The notes: generated by a model from the sequence alone, not told the origin. Shown: positions 22,204 to 32,092, numbered from the stretch's first letter. The stretch: DNA of 43,177 bases from Streptomyces sp. NRRL F-2580 (GCF_000720115.1 NZ_JOIR01000047.1:1-43177); one strand, 5' to 3'. A program made the numbers and translations.

Positions 22204-25014
22204 ATGCCGCAGCCGCACTCCACCCCCGGCGCCGACGGCTACCGGGTACGCTCCGCCCCCTACGCGCTGGCCCGCGCCACCGTGCTCGCCCACCCGGCCC
22301 AGCACCCGGCCCCGGCCGCCTTCCGGGACCTGCTGGCCCGCCTCCACCGGCTCGACACCGAACTGGCCCTGACCGCCGCACCACTCTGCGACGACCTGTA
22401 CGCCGCCCGCGACGGCCACCCCGCCGACTTCCACCGCGACGTCGCCCTGCCCCTGCGACGGGCCCTGCACAACGGCCGCGAACCCCGCCCCGCCCTGCTC
22501 GCCCGCCTCGGCGACCTCCCCGCCCGCCTTCCCCGGCTCGACGCATGGCTCACCCTGCGCGCCGACCGCGAGGCCCTCCTCACCGCCCTCGACGCCGCCA
22601 CGGGCCCCGCCCTCGACGCCGAACGCGCCGCGCTCGCCGCCCTCTGCCGCGAACCCGCCCTCGCCAAGGCCACCGCCCTGACCAGCGCCGACCTGCTGCG
22701 CGCCGTGAACCGCGCCGCCACCGGCGCGGCCGACCGCCGGGCCCGCAAAGAGGAGCCCACCGTGCTGCGCTACGCCTTGCGGGCCAGCACCAAGACCAGC
22801 CCGCTGTCATGGTTCACGGCCGTCGGATGGGGCCCGCTGGCCGGCGCCCCCGCCGACGGCCCGGTCCGCCCGGTGACCTCCTGGGGCGCCGCACCCGTCC
22901 TCGACGGCCCCCTGTGCCCCGTCGTACGGGTCAACCGCACCCTGACGACCGCGCTGACCCTCGCCCTCCTCGACGCTCCGCACCGCCGCACCACGCTGCC
23001 CCACCGCATCACCAGCACCGCACGGACCGCCGACGGACGGGCCGCGTACTCCCGCGACCGGCCCTCCTTCGCCGGCGGCCGCTACCTCGTGCCCGGCGAG
23101 GACGAGGCGGAGGTGGCCGCCGGCGGACCGCTGCGCCTGCTCACCGCCCTCGCCGAGAACCCCGTACCGCTCGCGGAGCTGACAGGGCGGCTGGCCGCGG
23201 CGCTCTGCCCGGCCGACGCCGACACCGACGCCAACGCCAACGCCAACGCCAACGCCGACGCCGACGCCGGTGGCGGTGGCGGCGGTGGTGGTGGTGGCGG
23301 TGGTGGTGACGGCCGGGCCGCGGCCGCCGCCTTCCTCGACCAGCTCGCCCAAGCCGGCCTGCTGGTCCCGCAGGACCCCGTCCCCCCGCAGGACCCCGAC
23401 CCCCTGCACCGCCTCGCCGCCTGGTTGCGGTCCTTCGCGCCCGGCCACCCCGAGGACGCCGAACGCGCCGACCGGATCGCCGAACTCGGCTCGCTGACCG
23501 CCCGGTTCGCCGCCGCACCCGCCGCCGAGCGCCCCGACCGGCTCAGCCTCCTCACCCAACGCTGGACCGCCGAGCTGGCCGCCGCCGGCCGGCCCGTCCC
23601 CACCGCCTCCGCCCCGCTGACCGTCCTGTCCGAGGACGTGGTCGCCCCGCGCCCGCTGGCGCTCGACGGCTTCCTCGGCGCCGCCGACCACGAGGCGCTC
23701 GGCGAGGTCACCGCCCTCGCCGAACTCTTCGACCTCGGCCATCTCGTCCGCCGCGCCGTCCGGGACCGCTTCGTCGAGCGCTACGGCGCCGGCGGACGCT
23801 GCGCGCACCCCTGGGAGTTCGGCCCGGACGTCACCGCCGCCTGGGAGTCCGCCGGACGGATCGCCCTCCTCGACCCCGCCGACCAGGGCGCGTTCCCCAG
23901 CGCGACCGAACCCCTCGCCCGGCTGCGGGCGGAGGTCGCCGACGCCCTGCGGGAGGACAACGGCCCCGCCGGCCGCGACACCCCCGACACCCCCGGCCCC
24001 TCCGATCCCTCCCGTGTCCGCGACGAGGCGGTGCTCCCCGCCGACACCCTCAAGACCCTCGGGGAGCGGCTCCCCGCGCCGACCGTCGAACGGCCCCTCA
24101 GCTACGCCTACTTCCTCCAGCGCGACCCCGCCTCCGGGCTGCTGGCCGTCAACCACGTCTACGGCGGCTGGGGCCGCTTCGCCAGCCGCTTCCTGGACTC
24201 CCTGGACCCCCGCGCCACCGCCGAGGTGTCCGGGCAGCTCCGACGCGGCCTCGGTCCCGGAGCCCGGCCCGCCCAGATCCGCCCCGTCGGCGGGTTCAAC
24301 GCCAACCTCCACCCCCTCCTCGTCCCGGACGAGATCGGCCCCGACCGCCGCCGCACCCCGATCGCCGAGGCCGACCTGGAACTCGTCCACGACGAAGCCA
24401 CCGACCAGATCCGGGTACGCCTGCGGACCACCGGCGAGATGCTCGACGTGCTGTACCCCGGCTTCCTCGCCCCCGTGCTGCTGCCGGCCCGCATCGCGCC
24501 CCACCTCGCCGACCACCCGGGCGGCGTCGTGGACTTCCGGTCCCTCGCCCCCCGCCGGACCCTGGCCGCACCCGGCGGCCACGTCACCGTCAGCTCCCGG
24601 CTCCGCCACCGGCACGTAGTGCTCCAGCGCCGCCGCTGGCTGCTGCCCTCCGGCGTGGTGGCCCGGCTGCGCGCCGACCTCGCCGCCGACACCGGCCCCG
24701 GCCGGGTCCCCGCGGCCGCCGCGGCCCACTGGCGGGCCCTGCTCGGCCTGCCCGAGCAGGTCTTCCTGCACCCGGTGGCCGGCGCCCCCACCGGCCGGGC
24801 CACCGAGGACTTCCTGAGCGGACTGGCCCGCCCCAAACCGCACTTCGCCGACCTCGGCAATGCCCTGCACCTGCGCTGCCTCGCCAAATGGCTGTCCCGG
24901 CACACCGACGGCGTCGTCCTCGAAGAGGCGCTGCCCGCACCCGGCGGCCTGGCCGCACCCGCCCGGGCCGTCGAACTCGTCCTGGAGGTCTACCGGGACG
25001 GACGCCCGCGATGA
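22204..25014 (+). CDS. lazB: LazB-like split LanB: tRNA-dependent Ser glutamylation enzyme
   Basis: A 936-aa lantibiotic-dehydratase N-terminal (glutamylation) protein. In thiopeptides this split LanB transfers Glu from Glu-tRNA to core Ser residues as the first step to dehydroalanine. The family N-terminus YRVRSAPYALARATVL is present, and LRYALRASTKTSPLSWFTAV, SYAYFLQRDPASGLLAVNHV, YGGWGRFASRFL and VGGFNANLHPLL are characteristic. A low-complexity stretch at residues 338-368, with Asp/Asn-Ala repeats then 13 consecutive Gly, lies in a variable linker. ATG 22204 follows GGACGGAAA. The stop overlaps the lazC ATG (ATGA). It acts with the eliminase domain of LazF. Confidence 0.92.
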   Translation: MPQPHSTPGADGYRVRSAPYALARATVLAHPAQHPAPAAFRDLLARLHRLDTELALTAAPLCDDLYAARDGHPADFHRDVALPLRRALHNGREPRPALLARLGDLPARLPRLDAWLTLRADREALLTALDAATGPALDAERAALAALCREPALAKATALTSADLLRAVNRAATGAADRRARKEEPTVLRYALRASTKTSPLSWFTAVGWGPLAGAPADGPVRPVTSWGAAPVLDGPLCPVVRVNRTLTTALTLALLDAPHRRTTLPHRITSTARTADGRAAYSRDRPSFAGGRYLVPGEDEAEVAAGGPLRLLTALAENPVPLAELTGRLAAALCPADADTDANANANANADADAGGGGGGGGGGGGGDGRAAAAAFLDQLAQAGLLVPQDPVPPQDPDPLHRLAAWLRSFAPGHPEDAERADRIAELGSLTARFAAAPAAERPDRLSLLTQRWTAELAAAGRPVPTASAPLTVLSEDVVAPRPLALDGFLGAADHEALGEVTALAELFDLGHLVRRAVRDRFVERYGAGGRCAHPWEFGPDVTAAWESAGRIALLDPADQGAFPSATEPLARLRAEVADALREDNGPAGRDTPDTPGPSDPSRVRDEAVLPADTLKTLGERLPAPTVERPLSYAYFLQRDPASGLLAVNHVYGGWGRFASRFLDSLDPRATAEVSGQLRRGLGPGARPAQIRPVGGFNANLHPLLVPDEIGPDRRRTPIAEADLELVHDEATDQIRVRLRTTGEMLDVLYPGFLAPVLLPARIAPHLADHPGGVVDFRSLAPRRTLAAPGGHVTVSSRLRHRHVVLQRRRWLLPSGVVARLRADLAADTGPGRVPAAAAAHWRALLGLPEQVFLHPVAGAPTGRATEDFLSGLARPKPHFADLGNALHLRCLAKWLSRHTDGVVLEEALPAPGGLAAPARAVELVLEVYRDGRPR

Positions 25015-26297
25015 CCCGCCCGCCGAGCCGGCCGCGTCCACAGAGCCGGCCGCGTCCACAGAGCCCGCCGAGCCCGCCGAGCCCGCCAAGCCCGCAGCAC
25101 CAGGAGAGGAGCCTGCCGGACATGCCGTCCCCCGACCCCCGAGCCCCCGCCGGAGCCCACCCGCGCGACAGCGGCGCGCTGGACGTCGTCGCGTACTACC
25201 ACCACCCCGTCAAGGCCCCGCTGCTGCGCGAGGTGATGCTGCCGCTCGCCGCCGACGCCGCCGCGGACGGGACCGCGGCCCACGTGGAGCGGCACTGGCT
25301 GCACGGCCCGCACCTGCGACTGCGCCTGCAGGGCACCGATCCCGCCCAGGTCGCCGACACCGCCGCCACCGCGGCCGGGCGCATCCGCGCCTGGCTGCGC
25401 GCGCACCCCTCGCACAGCGACCTCACCGAGGCCCAGCTCCTCCAACGGGCCGCCGAGGCGGGACGGGCCGAACTCATCCCCCCGCCCTACGAACCGCTCC
25501 TCCCCGACAACACGGTCCGGACCGAGCCCGTCGACCGGTCCTCCGTACGGGGACTGCTCGGAGCGGACGGCACCGCCCTGCGGGAGGACCTGCTGCGGTC
25601 CGGCCTGGACGCCCTGCGGGCCGGCGCCGGCTTCCTCGGCCGGCACGGCGACACCGGCCGGGCCCGGCTCCGCCTCGCGGTGACCGCCCTCGCGGCCCAC
25701 GCCTGCGCCCACCCCGGCGGCCTGACGGGCGGGCACTGGTCCTACGTCTCCCACCTGGAGGATTTCCTGCTCCACGACGACCCGGACGGAAGGCTGCGCG
25801 CCACCTTCGAACGGCACGGGGAGCAGGCGGAGGACACCGTGACCGCCCTCGTCGGCCGGATCGCCGACGGGCGCGCGGACGACTGGGAACAGGCCTGGGC
25901 CGGCTTCTCGCAGGGCGCCTGGCGGCTCACGCAGGAACGTTACGACGCCGGCGCCGACCTGCACGGAGATCCCCTCGCCTACCGGGTCCGGGCAGCCGCC
26001 ACCGGCGACGCCGCCGCGCACGAGCGCTGGAACCAGGACATCCGCACCCGCTACAGCGAGTTCCACCGACTGCTGCGCCGCGCCGACCCGCAGGGCGCGA
26101 TGTGGAGCCGCCCCGACTACCTCGTCCACCGGGCCTGTACGAACGCCCTGTACCGGCTGCTGGCCGTCTGTGACGTCCGCCCGCTGGAGCGCTACCTCGC
26201 CGCGCACCTGGTCGTCCGCGCCGTGCCCGCCCTGACCGGCTGCGACTGGCGCACCGAGATGGGCGCCGTCATCGACGCGGTGGAGGCCCGGACATGA
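25011..26297 (+). CDS. lazC: LazC-like pyridine synthase
   Basis: A 428-aa protein of the thiopeptide-type bacteriocin biosynthesis (SpaB C-terminal-like) family. By gene order with the lactazole cluster it is LazC, which joins two dehydroalanines in a formal [4+2] reaction, releases the leader and forms the pyridine. The family start is DVVAYYHHPVKAPLLREVML, followed by VERHWLHGPHLRLRLQG, and the C-terminal part has EFHRLLRRADPQGAMWSRPD. ATG 25011 overlaps the lazB stop; this adds a 37-residue Pro/Ser/Arg repeat N-terminus. ATG 25122, with AGGAGAGGAG upstream, is a good alternative start. The stop overlaps lazD. Confidence 0.87.
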   Translation: MTRPPSRPRPQSRPRPQSPPSPPSPPSPQHQERSLPDMPSPDPRAPAGAHPRDSGALDVVAYYHHPVKAPLLREVMLPLAADAAADGTAAHVERHWLHGPHLRLRLQGTDPAQVADTAATAAGRIRAWLRAHPSHSDLTEAQLLQRAAEAGRAELIPPPYEPLLPDNTVRTEPVDRSSVRGLLGADGTALREDLLRSGLDALRAGAGFLGRHGDTGRARLRLAVTALAAHACAHPGGLTGGHWSYVSHLEDFLLHDDPDGRLRATFERHGEQAEDTVTALVGRIADGRADDWEQAWAGFSQGAWRLTQERYDAGADLHGDPLAYRVRAAATGDAAAHERWNQDIRTRYSEFHRLLRRADPQGAMWSRPDYLVHRACTNALYRLLAVCDVRPLERYLAAHLVVRAVPALTGCDWRTEMGAVIDAVEART

Positions 26298-28129
26298 CCG
26301 GCTCGGACACCGGCAGGAGCCGCGGCGCGAGCGGCGGCGACAGGCTGCGCCCCGGCACCGCCGTCACCCCGCTGCGCGCCGGACTGCACCTGCGGGGGCG
26401 GCGCGGCAGCGTCACCCTGGAGGGCAGCACCGCGGTCCCGGTGGTGTGGGGCCTGTTGGAGGAACCCCTGCGCGCCGGCCGTCTCACACAGTTCCGGGAG
26501 GGCCTGGAGCCGGGCTCGGCCGTCCGCGTCGCCGTCGACACCCTCGTCGGCCAACTCGCCGCCCACGACCTCCTCGTCCCCGGACCATCCGCCGCCGGGA
26601 CCCCGTCCGCCGCCGGGACCCCGGACCCCGCCGGCGCCGTGGACCCCGCCGTCGCGCGGTGGATCGACGCCACGGCCGCCCGCCCCGCCGACGCGGCCGC
26701 CGCCCTCGCCACCGCCCGGGCCGAGGTCCTGGCCCGCGACCCGGCCGCCCCGCCCGCCGCCGCCGCCGTACGGGCACTGGAGGCCTGCGGTCTGCCCGTC
26801 ACCCGCACCCCCGACCCGCGGCTGCCCGGGGACCGGGTCCTGCTCACCGTCCGCGGCGCCGGCACCGGCCGGGACCGGGCGGTCGCGGCCGGACGGGGCG
26901 GCGCCACCGGATACGTGACCGCTCCCGGCAGCGCCGCCCAGGCACGCGCCGACGCGGCGGCCCTGGAGACCCGGCTCGCCGACGCCGCCGGGGACGCTGC
27001 CGCGCCGCAACCCCCCGGGGTCCCGGGCGCGTTCGCCGCGCTGCTGGCCGGCGCCGCCGCGCACCGGCTGCTGTGCGCGGCCGCCGGACTGCCCGACCCG
27101 GCCGCCGAGGGAGACGACCCGCGGCTGCTCCCCGGCATCCCCGCCGTCCTCCTCGCCGACATCCGCCCCGCGCGCGCCGACCACCACAGCTGGCTCGGCC
27201 CCGAGCGCATCGACGAGGACCGCCGCGTCCGCCTCGCGCCCCCGGCCGGGCTCGGTGAGGCGCTGCGGCGGATCACCGCCCTCGGGGAGCACCGCTGCGG
27301 ACCCCTGCCCGGACCGCTGCCGGGGGAGCTGCCCCAACTCCCGGTGCCCCTCGCCACCTGCACACTGCCCGGCCCCGCCACCGGGAACGCCGGGCCACCC
27401 CGCACACTGACCGGCGGCGGGCCCCGCCTCGACCTGGCCCGGCTGGAACTGTTCTGCCGGGCCGCCGAACTGCTCCTCGGGGACACCGGGTTCACCGTCG
27501 GGGCCGACCCGGGGCACGCCCGCGGCCGCGCCCTGCGCCACGCTGCCGCACGCCGCCTCGCCGCCGCCGTCCCGGACGGCCGCACCGCGGTGGACCCGGC
27601 CCGATGGTCCGGCCACCCGCAGCTGCGCCACTGGTGGACGACCCTGACCGACCGGCTCGCCGTCGCCGCGCGCCTGGAGGTGCACCGGGCGGCCCCCCGT
27701 GCGCAGGCCTACCGGGCCGTGGTCCGCCGCACCCCGGCGGGACCGGGGCGCGAGCCGGGCCCGGTGCTCGGCGAGGCCGTCGAGGCCACGCCCGGCGACG
27801 CCGCGTCCTTCGCCGCGCTGGCCGCCGTCACCGCCGCCTGCACCGCCGCGACCGGACCGTCCGCCGCCCGCCCCCGGCCCTCCGGCGGAGCGTCCGCCCC
27901 GCTGGCGGCCGAAGGCGCGCGCACCGCCGCCTGGGAGGACCTCGGCTGGACGGGAGGCTGGCTCGCCGACCTGGCCGGGCGCGAGGAAGCCTTCCAGGAC
28001 GCCCTGCACCGACTGTCCGGAGCCGGCCCCGCCGCCCTCACACCGGCCTTCGCACCGGACCCCGAACCCGCCGGCCTGCTGCGCTCCTTCGGCTTCACCG
28101 TGCTGCGCACCGCCGAGGAGGCCCGATGA
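26294..28129 (+). CDS. lazD: LazD-like RRE/E1-like cyclodehydratase partner
   Basis: A 611-aa TOMM precursor-binding protein. Residues about 18-95 look like an RRE (RiPP recognition element): TPLRAGLHLRGRRGSVTLEG, then VPVVWGLLEEPLRAG. This winged-helix would grip the leader and present the core to LazE. The rest is an Ala-rich E1/ThiF-derived (ocin-ThiF-like) domain without obvious catalytic Cys motifs, as expected of scaffold partners. An internal direct repeat (PSAAGT, PSAAGT, PDPAGA) lies near residues 97-115. ATG 26294 overlaps the lazC stop and its own stop overlaps lazE, giving a tightly coupled operon. Confidence 0.83.
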   Translation: MTGSDTGRSRGASGGDRLRPGTAVTPLRAGLHLRGRRGSVTLEGSTAVPVVWGLLEEPLRAGRLTQFREGLEPGSAVRVAVDTLVGQLAAHDLLVPGPSAAGTPSAAGTPDPAGAVDPAVARWIDATAARPADAAAALATARAEVLARDPAAPPAAAAVRALEACGLPVTRTPDPRLPGDRVLLTVRGAGTGRDRAVAAGRGGATGYVTAPGSAAQARADAAALETRLADAAGDAAAPQPPGVPGAFAALLAGAAAHRLLCAAAGLPDPAAEGDDPRLLPGIPAVLLADIRPARADHHSWLGPERIDEDRRVRLAPPAGLGEALRRITALGEHRCGPLPGPLPGELPQLPVPLATCTLPGPATGNAGPPRTLTGGGPRLDLARLELFCRAAELLLGDTGFTVGADPGHARGRALRHAAARRLAAAVPDGRTAVDPARWSGHPQLRHWWTTLTDRLAVAARLEVHRAAPRAQAYRAVVRRTPAGPGREPGPVLGEAVEATPGDAASFAALAAVTAACTAATGPSAARPRPSGGASAPLAAEGARTAAWEDLGWTGGWLADLAGREEAFQDALHRLSGAGPAALTPAFAPDPEPAGLLRSFGFTVLRTAEEAR

Positions 28130-30156
28130 CCGGCCCCGCCGTCGCCCCCGCACCCATGGGCGCCCCCGCACCCGTGGGCCCCGCCGTCGCCCCCGCCCCC
28201 GCACCCATGGCCGGACCTCTGGCCGCCGCCGGTCCGGGTGCCGTCCCCCTACTGGACGCCCCCGCCGCCCTGGCGGCCACCGCCGGCCGGGCCGCGGTCC
28301 TGCTGACCCGGTGGACGCTCGGCCTCGCCGAGGAACTGAGCCGCCATGCCCTGCGCCGGCCCGTGGTCCTGGTCCCGGTGCGCTTCGACGGGGCGCTGGC
28401 GGTGGTCGGGCCGGTGCTCCGGCCGGGCGCCGCGGCCTGCCTCGTCTGTACCGAGTACCAGCGGCTGGCGACCGCGGGCGGCCGGGTCCCGTGGCAGAGC
28501 CCGAAGCTGACCCTGGCCGGAGTGCCCTCACCGGCCCTGACCCCGGCCGTCGAGGCCCTGGTACAGGAGCTCCTCGACCACCCGGATCCGAACCCGGATC
28601 CGAACCCGGACCCGAACCCGGACCCGAACCCGGACCCGGGGGGCCCGGACTCGGCCGTCGTCCACGTCGTCCACCAGGGCCGCGGCACCTGGTCCACCCA
28701 CCACGTCCGCCCCGTCGGCGGCTGCGACGTGTGCCGCCCGCTGCCGTCCGACGCGCAGACCCCCCTCAGCCCGCTGCCCTCGGGGCCGCGCCCGATGCCC
28801 GACCCGGCCGTCCTGCGCGGCCCCAACCCCCGTACGAGCGGCGCCGCACTGCGGGCCGCCCTGTACGACGCGCGGTTCGGGCCGGTGCGGCTGCTGCGCC
28901 GCTCCGAGGACTCGGCGTTCAGCCTCACCAGCGCGATCGTCACCGACGGCCGGTCCGTCGACGACGGCGGCCACGGCCGGGCCCGCACCTTCGCCGACAG
29001 CGAGCGCACCGCCCTCTTCGAGGCCGTCGAACGGTACGCGGGCATGCGCCCGACCGGCCGCCGCACCCACCTGCGGGCCTCCTTCGCCGAACTGGGCCCC
29101 GACCAGGCACTGGACCCCGAACGGCTCGGCCTGCCCGACCCCGCCCACCACGGCCACCCCGGCTCGCCCACCGTCCCCTACACCCCGGACCTGCCGCTGC
29201 ACTGGGTGCGCGGCTGGTCCCTCACCCACCACCGGCCGACCGCGGTCCCCGAGCACGTCGCGTACTGGGACGTGCCGGGCCCGGACCGGACGCGCGTCGT
29301 GTACGAGTCCTCCAACGGCTGCGGCCTCGGCAACAGCCCCGAAGAAGCCGCCCTGTACGGGCTGTTCGAGGTCGCGGAGCGCGACGCCTTCCTCATGGCC
29401 TGGTACGCGGCCACCCCGCTGCGCCGCGTCCGCCTGCCGGCCGAGGACACCGACACCCTGCTGCTCGCGGACCGGGCGGCGGCCGCCGGCTACCGGCTCC
29501 TCCTCCTGGACGCGACCAACGACTTCGGCATCCCGGCCGTCCTGGCCGTCTGCCGCTACGAGGGCGGCCACCCGGACGCGCCGCGGATGTTCCTCGCGGC
29601 CGGCGCCCACCACGATCCGCGCGCCGCCATCCGCTCCGCCGTCGCCGAGGCCGTCACCAACGTACTGGAGGCACCGCACCGCTCCTTCGCCGAGGGAGGG
29701 CCGCGCGATCCCGCACGGCTGCGGCCCATGCTGGAACGCCCGGAACTCGTCCTGACCCTGGACGACCACGTCGGGCTGAGCACCCTGCCCGAGGCGGCCC
29801 CCCGCCTGGAGTTCCTCTTCGCCGACACCCCGACCGTGGCGGCCGCCGAGGCCTGGCCCGGTGCCCCCGCGCCGGTGCCCGACCTCTCCGACCTCCTGAC
29901 GCGCACCGTCGAGCGGCTGGCCCGCGCCGGACTGGAGGTGATCACCGTCGACCAGAGCGAGCCGGGGCTGCGCGAGCGGTTCGGCCTGCACTGCGTCAAG
30001 GCCGTGGTCCCCGGCGCGCTGCCGATGACCTTCGGGCACGTCAACCGGCGCACCCTCGGCCTGCCCCGGCTGCTGGACGTGCCCCACCGCCTGGGCCGCA
30101 CCGCCCGGCCCGCGCGCCACGAGGAACTGCCCCTGCACCCGCACCCCTTCCCCTGA
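28126..30156 (+). CDS. lazE: LazE-like YcaO cyclodehydratase
   Basis: A 676-aa YcaO protein that makes azolines from core Cys and Ser using ATP. The N-terminal 210 residues keep two CxxC pairs (C105-C108 in CLVC, C200-C203 in CDVC), the zinc site of an E1-like fold. Between them is a PDPN repeat (residues 153-171). The YcaO domain follows from about 225: RTALFEAVERYAGM, FEVAERDAFLMAWY and AVAEAVTNVLEAPHRS fit the ATP-binding motifs. The C-terminus PHPFP is the PxPxP tail typical of azoline-forming YcaO enzymes. The first 30 residues are Ala/Pro repeats. ATG 28126 overlaps the lazD stop. Confidence 0.92.
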   Translation: MTGPAVAPAPMGAPAPVGPAVAPAPAPMAGPLAAAGPGAVPLLDAPAALAATAGRAAVLLTRWTLGLAEELSRHALRRPVVLVPVRFDGALAVVGPVLRPGAAACLVCTEYQRLATAGGRVPWQSPKLTLAGVPSPALTPAVEALVQELLDHPDPNPDPNPDPNPDPNPDPGGPDSAVVHVVHQGRGTWSTHHVRPVGGCDVCRPLPSDAQTPLSPLPSGPRPMPDPAVLRGPNPRTSGAALRAALYDARFGPVRLLRRSEDSAFSLTSAIVTDGRSVDDGGHGRARTFADSERTALFEAVERYAGMRPTGRRTHLRASFAELGPDQALDPERLGLPDPAHHGHPGSPTVPYTPDLPLHWVRGWSLTHHRPTAVPEHVAYWDVPGPDRTRVVYESSNGCGLGNSPEEAALYGLFEVAERDAFLMAWYAATPLRRVRLPAEDTDTLLLADRAAAAGYRLLLLDATNDFGIPAVLAVCRYEGGHPDAPRMFLAAGAHHDPRAAIRSAVAEAVTNVLEAPHRSFAEGGPRDPARLRPMLERPELVLTLDDHVGLSTLPEAAPRLEFLFADTPTVAAAEAWPGAPAPVPDLSDLLTRTVERLARAGLEVITVDQSEPGLRERFGLHCVKAVVPGALPMTFGHVNRRTLGLPRLLDVPHRLGRTARPARHEELPLHPHPFP

Positions 30157-30200
30157 CCCGACCCGACCCGACCGACATGCGACGACGAGGACCGGACGAC

Positions 30201-31937
30201 GTGACGACGACAGACACCGACACCGACACCCACGCGGGCCCCGGCACGGGCACCGCCGCCGGCACCTGGCAGAGCCACCACCTCTTCCTGCACTCCACCA
30301 CCGAGGACACCGACCGCTTCCTGGTCGGTGACGCGGCCCCGCTCCTCGACGGCCTCGTCGCCGCCGGCGAAGCGGCCGACTGGTTCTTCATCCGCTACGG
30401 GGAGGACGGCCCCCACGTACGCATCCGGGTCCGCACCACCGCGCGGCTGCCCGAACTCCCCGACCTGCTGGCCCGTCAGGCCCGGCAGGTGCCCGCCGTG
30501 CCCGGCCCCTGGCCCTCCCGGCACGGCGAGGTCCGCGCCGTGCCCTACGTACCCGAGACCCGGCGCTACGGCGGACCGCGGGCGCTGCCCGTCGCCGAGG
30601 CGGTCTTCGGCGCCTCCACCCGCACCGCCCTCGACGTACTGGGGGCGCTGCCCGCCGCGGGCACGGCCGCGTCCCGGCTCGCCGCGGCCGCGGACCTCGC
30701 GCACACCACGGCGTACGCGCTCGGCATGGACCGGCTCGCCGCCGCGCGCTGGCTGCGCGCTCAGGCGGCCGGCTGGCGCTGGGTCACCGAGGTGCCGCTG
30801 CTGCCCGCCGCCGCCGTCCACAGCCGGGTCAACACCGTCCACGCGGCGCAGCGCACCGCCCTCGGCGGGCGCGCCACGGACCTGCGCGACCGCCTCCGGG
30901 CGGGCACGGCGGCGCCCTGGCTGGCGCGCTGGGCCGAACGGGTCCGGGAGGCCGACGCGACCCTCGACGGCCTGGGGGAGCGGACCCGGGCCGGGGTCTG
31001 GGGCTCGCAGCTGCACATGCTGTTCAACCGGCTGGGCGTGAGTCCCGACGAGGAACGGGCCGTGTGCCGGCTGGCCGCGCGCACCCTGCTGGAGACGGAC
31101 GCTCCGGCCGGGTTCTTCCCGCCCGACCACACCGCCCCCGACGTGCAGTACCTGGAGCGCAGCAAGTTCCAGATCGGCCGCGGCGAGGACTCGGCACTGC
31201 GCCCGTACGCCCCGACCGACGACGACCAACCGGCCCCGGCCCCGGCCACGGCCCCGGCCGCCGAAGAAGTCCCCCTCCCCGCCGACCCGTTGCCCGCGGT
31301 GTCCCTGGGTGCCGTCCTCGCCGCTCGCTCCTCGCTCCGCGGCGCCCTCACCGGCCCCCTCGACGCCGGCACGCTCGGCGCCCTGCTGTGGCACTCCCTC
31401 GCCGAGAGCGGCCGCAGCGAGCAGCGCCTCGCCGACGGCACGACCCGTACCCTGGCCCACCGCCCCTACCCCAGCGCGGGCGCCCTCCACACGGCACGCG
31501 TCCGCCTGCTCGTCCTCGACGTGGCCGGGCTCCCCGCCGGCACCTACGACTGCGTCCCCGAGCGCCGGACCCTGCGCCGGATCGGCCCGGTGGCACCCCT
31601 GGAGGACATCACCGCCCTGTCGACCTACCTCTCGCGCCCGTCCGCCGACCCGGACTGGATCGGCGTCGAACAGGCACCGGTCCTCCTCGCCCTCTACGCC
31701 GACCTCGGCCTGCTGCGCCGCCGTTACGGACTGCGCGCGCTGCGCCTGGCCCTGCTGGAGACCGGCCACCTGGCCCAGACCCTGCTGCTCACGGCGTCGG
31801 CCCTGGGCCTGGGCGGAACCCCGCTGGGCGGCTTCCACGACGACCTGGCCCACGAACTCCTCGGCCTCCGCGACCCGGACCAGCCCCTGCAGTACCTCCT
31901 GCCCCTCGGCCGCCGACCGCACCGGAGCGCCGGCTGA
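30201..31937 (+). CDS. lazF: LazF-like glutamate-eliminase / azoline dehydrogenase fusion
   Basis: A 578-aa bifunctional protein. Residues about 20-335 are a SpaB C-terminal-like domain (TWQSHHLFLHSTTEDTDRFL, then DWFFIRYGEDGPHVRIRVR) that would eliminate glutamate to give dehydroalanine. After a Pro/Ala linker (about 345-362), residues 365-570 are a SagB-type FMN azoline dehydrogenase: ARSSLRGALTG, HRPYPSAGALHTARVRLLVL, GTYDCVPE and GHLAQTLLLTASALGLGGTP. The same fusion defines LazF in lactazole biosynthesis. GTG 30201 has GAGG upstream; ATG 30177 in frame lacks one. It is the last cluster gene, 44 nt after lazE. Confidence 0.9.
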   Translation: MTTTDTDTDTHAGPGTGTAAGTWQSHHLFLHSTTEDTDRFLVGDAAPLLDGLVAAGEAADWFFIRYGEDGPHVRIRVRTTARLPELPDLLARQARQVPAVPGPWPSRHGEVRAVPYVPETRRYGGPRALPVAEAVFGASTRTALDVLGALPAAGTAASRLAAAADLAHTTAYALGMDRLAAARWLRAQAAGWRWVTEVPLLPAAAVHSRVNTVHAAQRTALGGRATDLRDRLRAGTAAPWLARWAERVREADATLDGLGERTRAGVWGSQLHMLFNRLGVSPDEERAVCRLAARTLLETDAPAGFFPPDHTAPDVQYLERSKFQIGRGEDSALRPYAPTDDDQPAPAPATAPAAEEVPLPADPLPAVSLGAVLAARSSLRGALTGPLDAGTLGALLWHSLAESGRSEQRLADGTTRTLAHRPYPSAGALHTARVRLLVLDVAGLPAGTYDCVPERRTLRRIGPVAPLEDITALSTYLSRPSADPDWIGVEQAPVLLALYADLGLLRRRYGLRALRLALLETGHLAQTLLLTASALGLGGTPLGGFHDDLAHELLGLRDPDQPLQYLLPLGRRPHRSAG

Positions 31938-32092
31938 CCCCGTCCGCCCCACGTCGGCCCCGAAGGTGCGTTTCCCGCCGAATATCGGATCTTGCCCGCC
32001 CTCCCGGTGGCCAGTGGGTAGCGTCGTCCGTCATCACCCGGCCGGAGCATGAAGACGGCCGGGGCCGTCAAGAGCCGAGGGAGCGAGTACTG

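Noticed and set aside
27604..28125. Upstream extension of lazE
   Set aside because: It is out-of-frame translation of lazD; ATG 28126 overlaps the lazD stop in an ATGA coupling as for the other laz genes.
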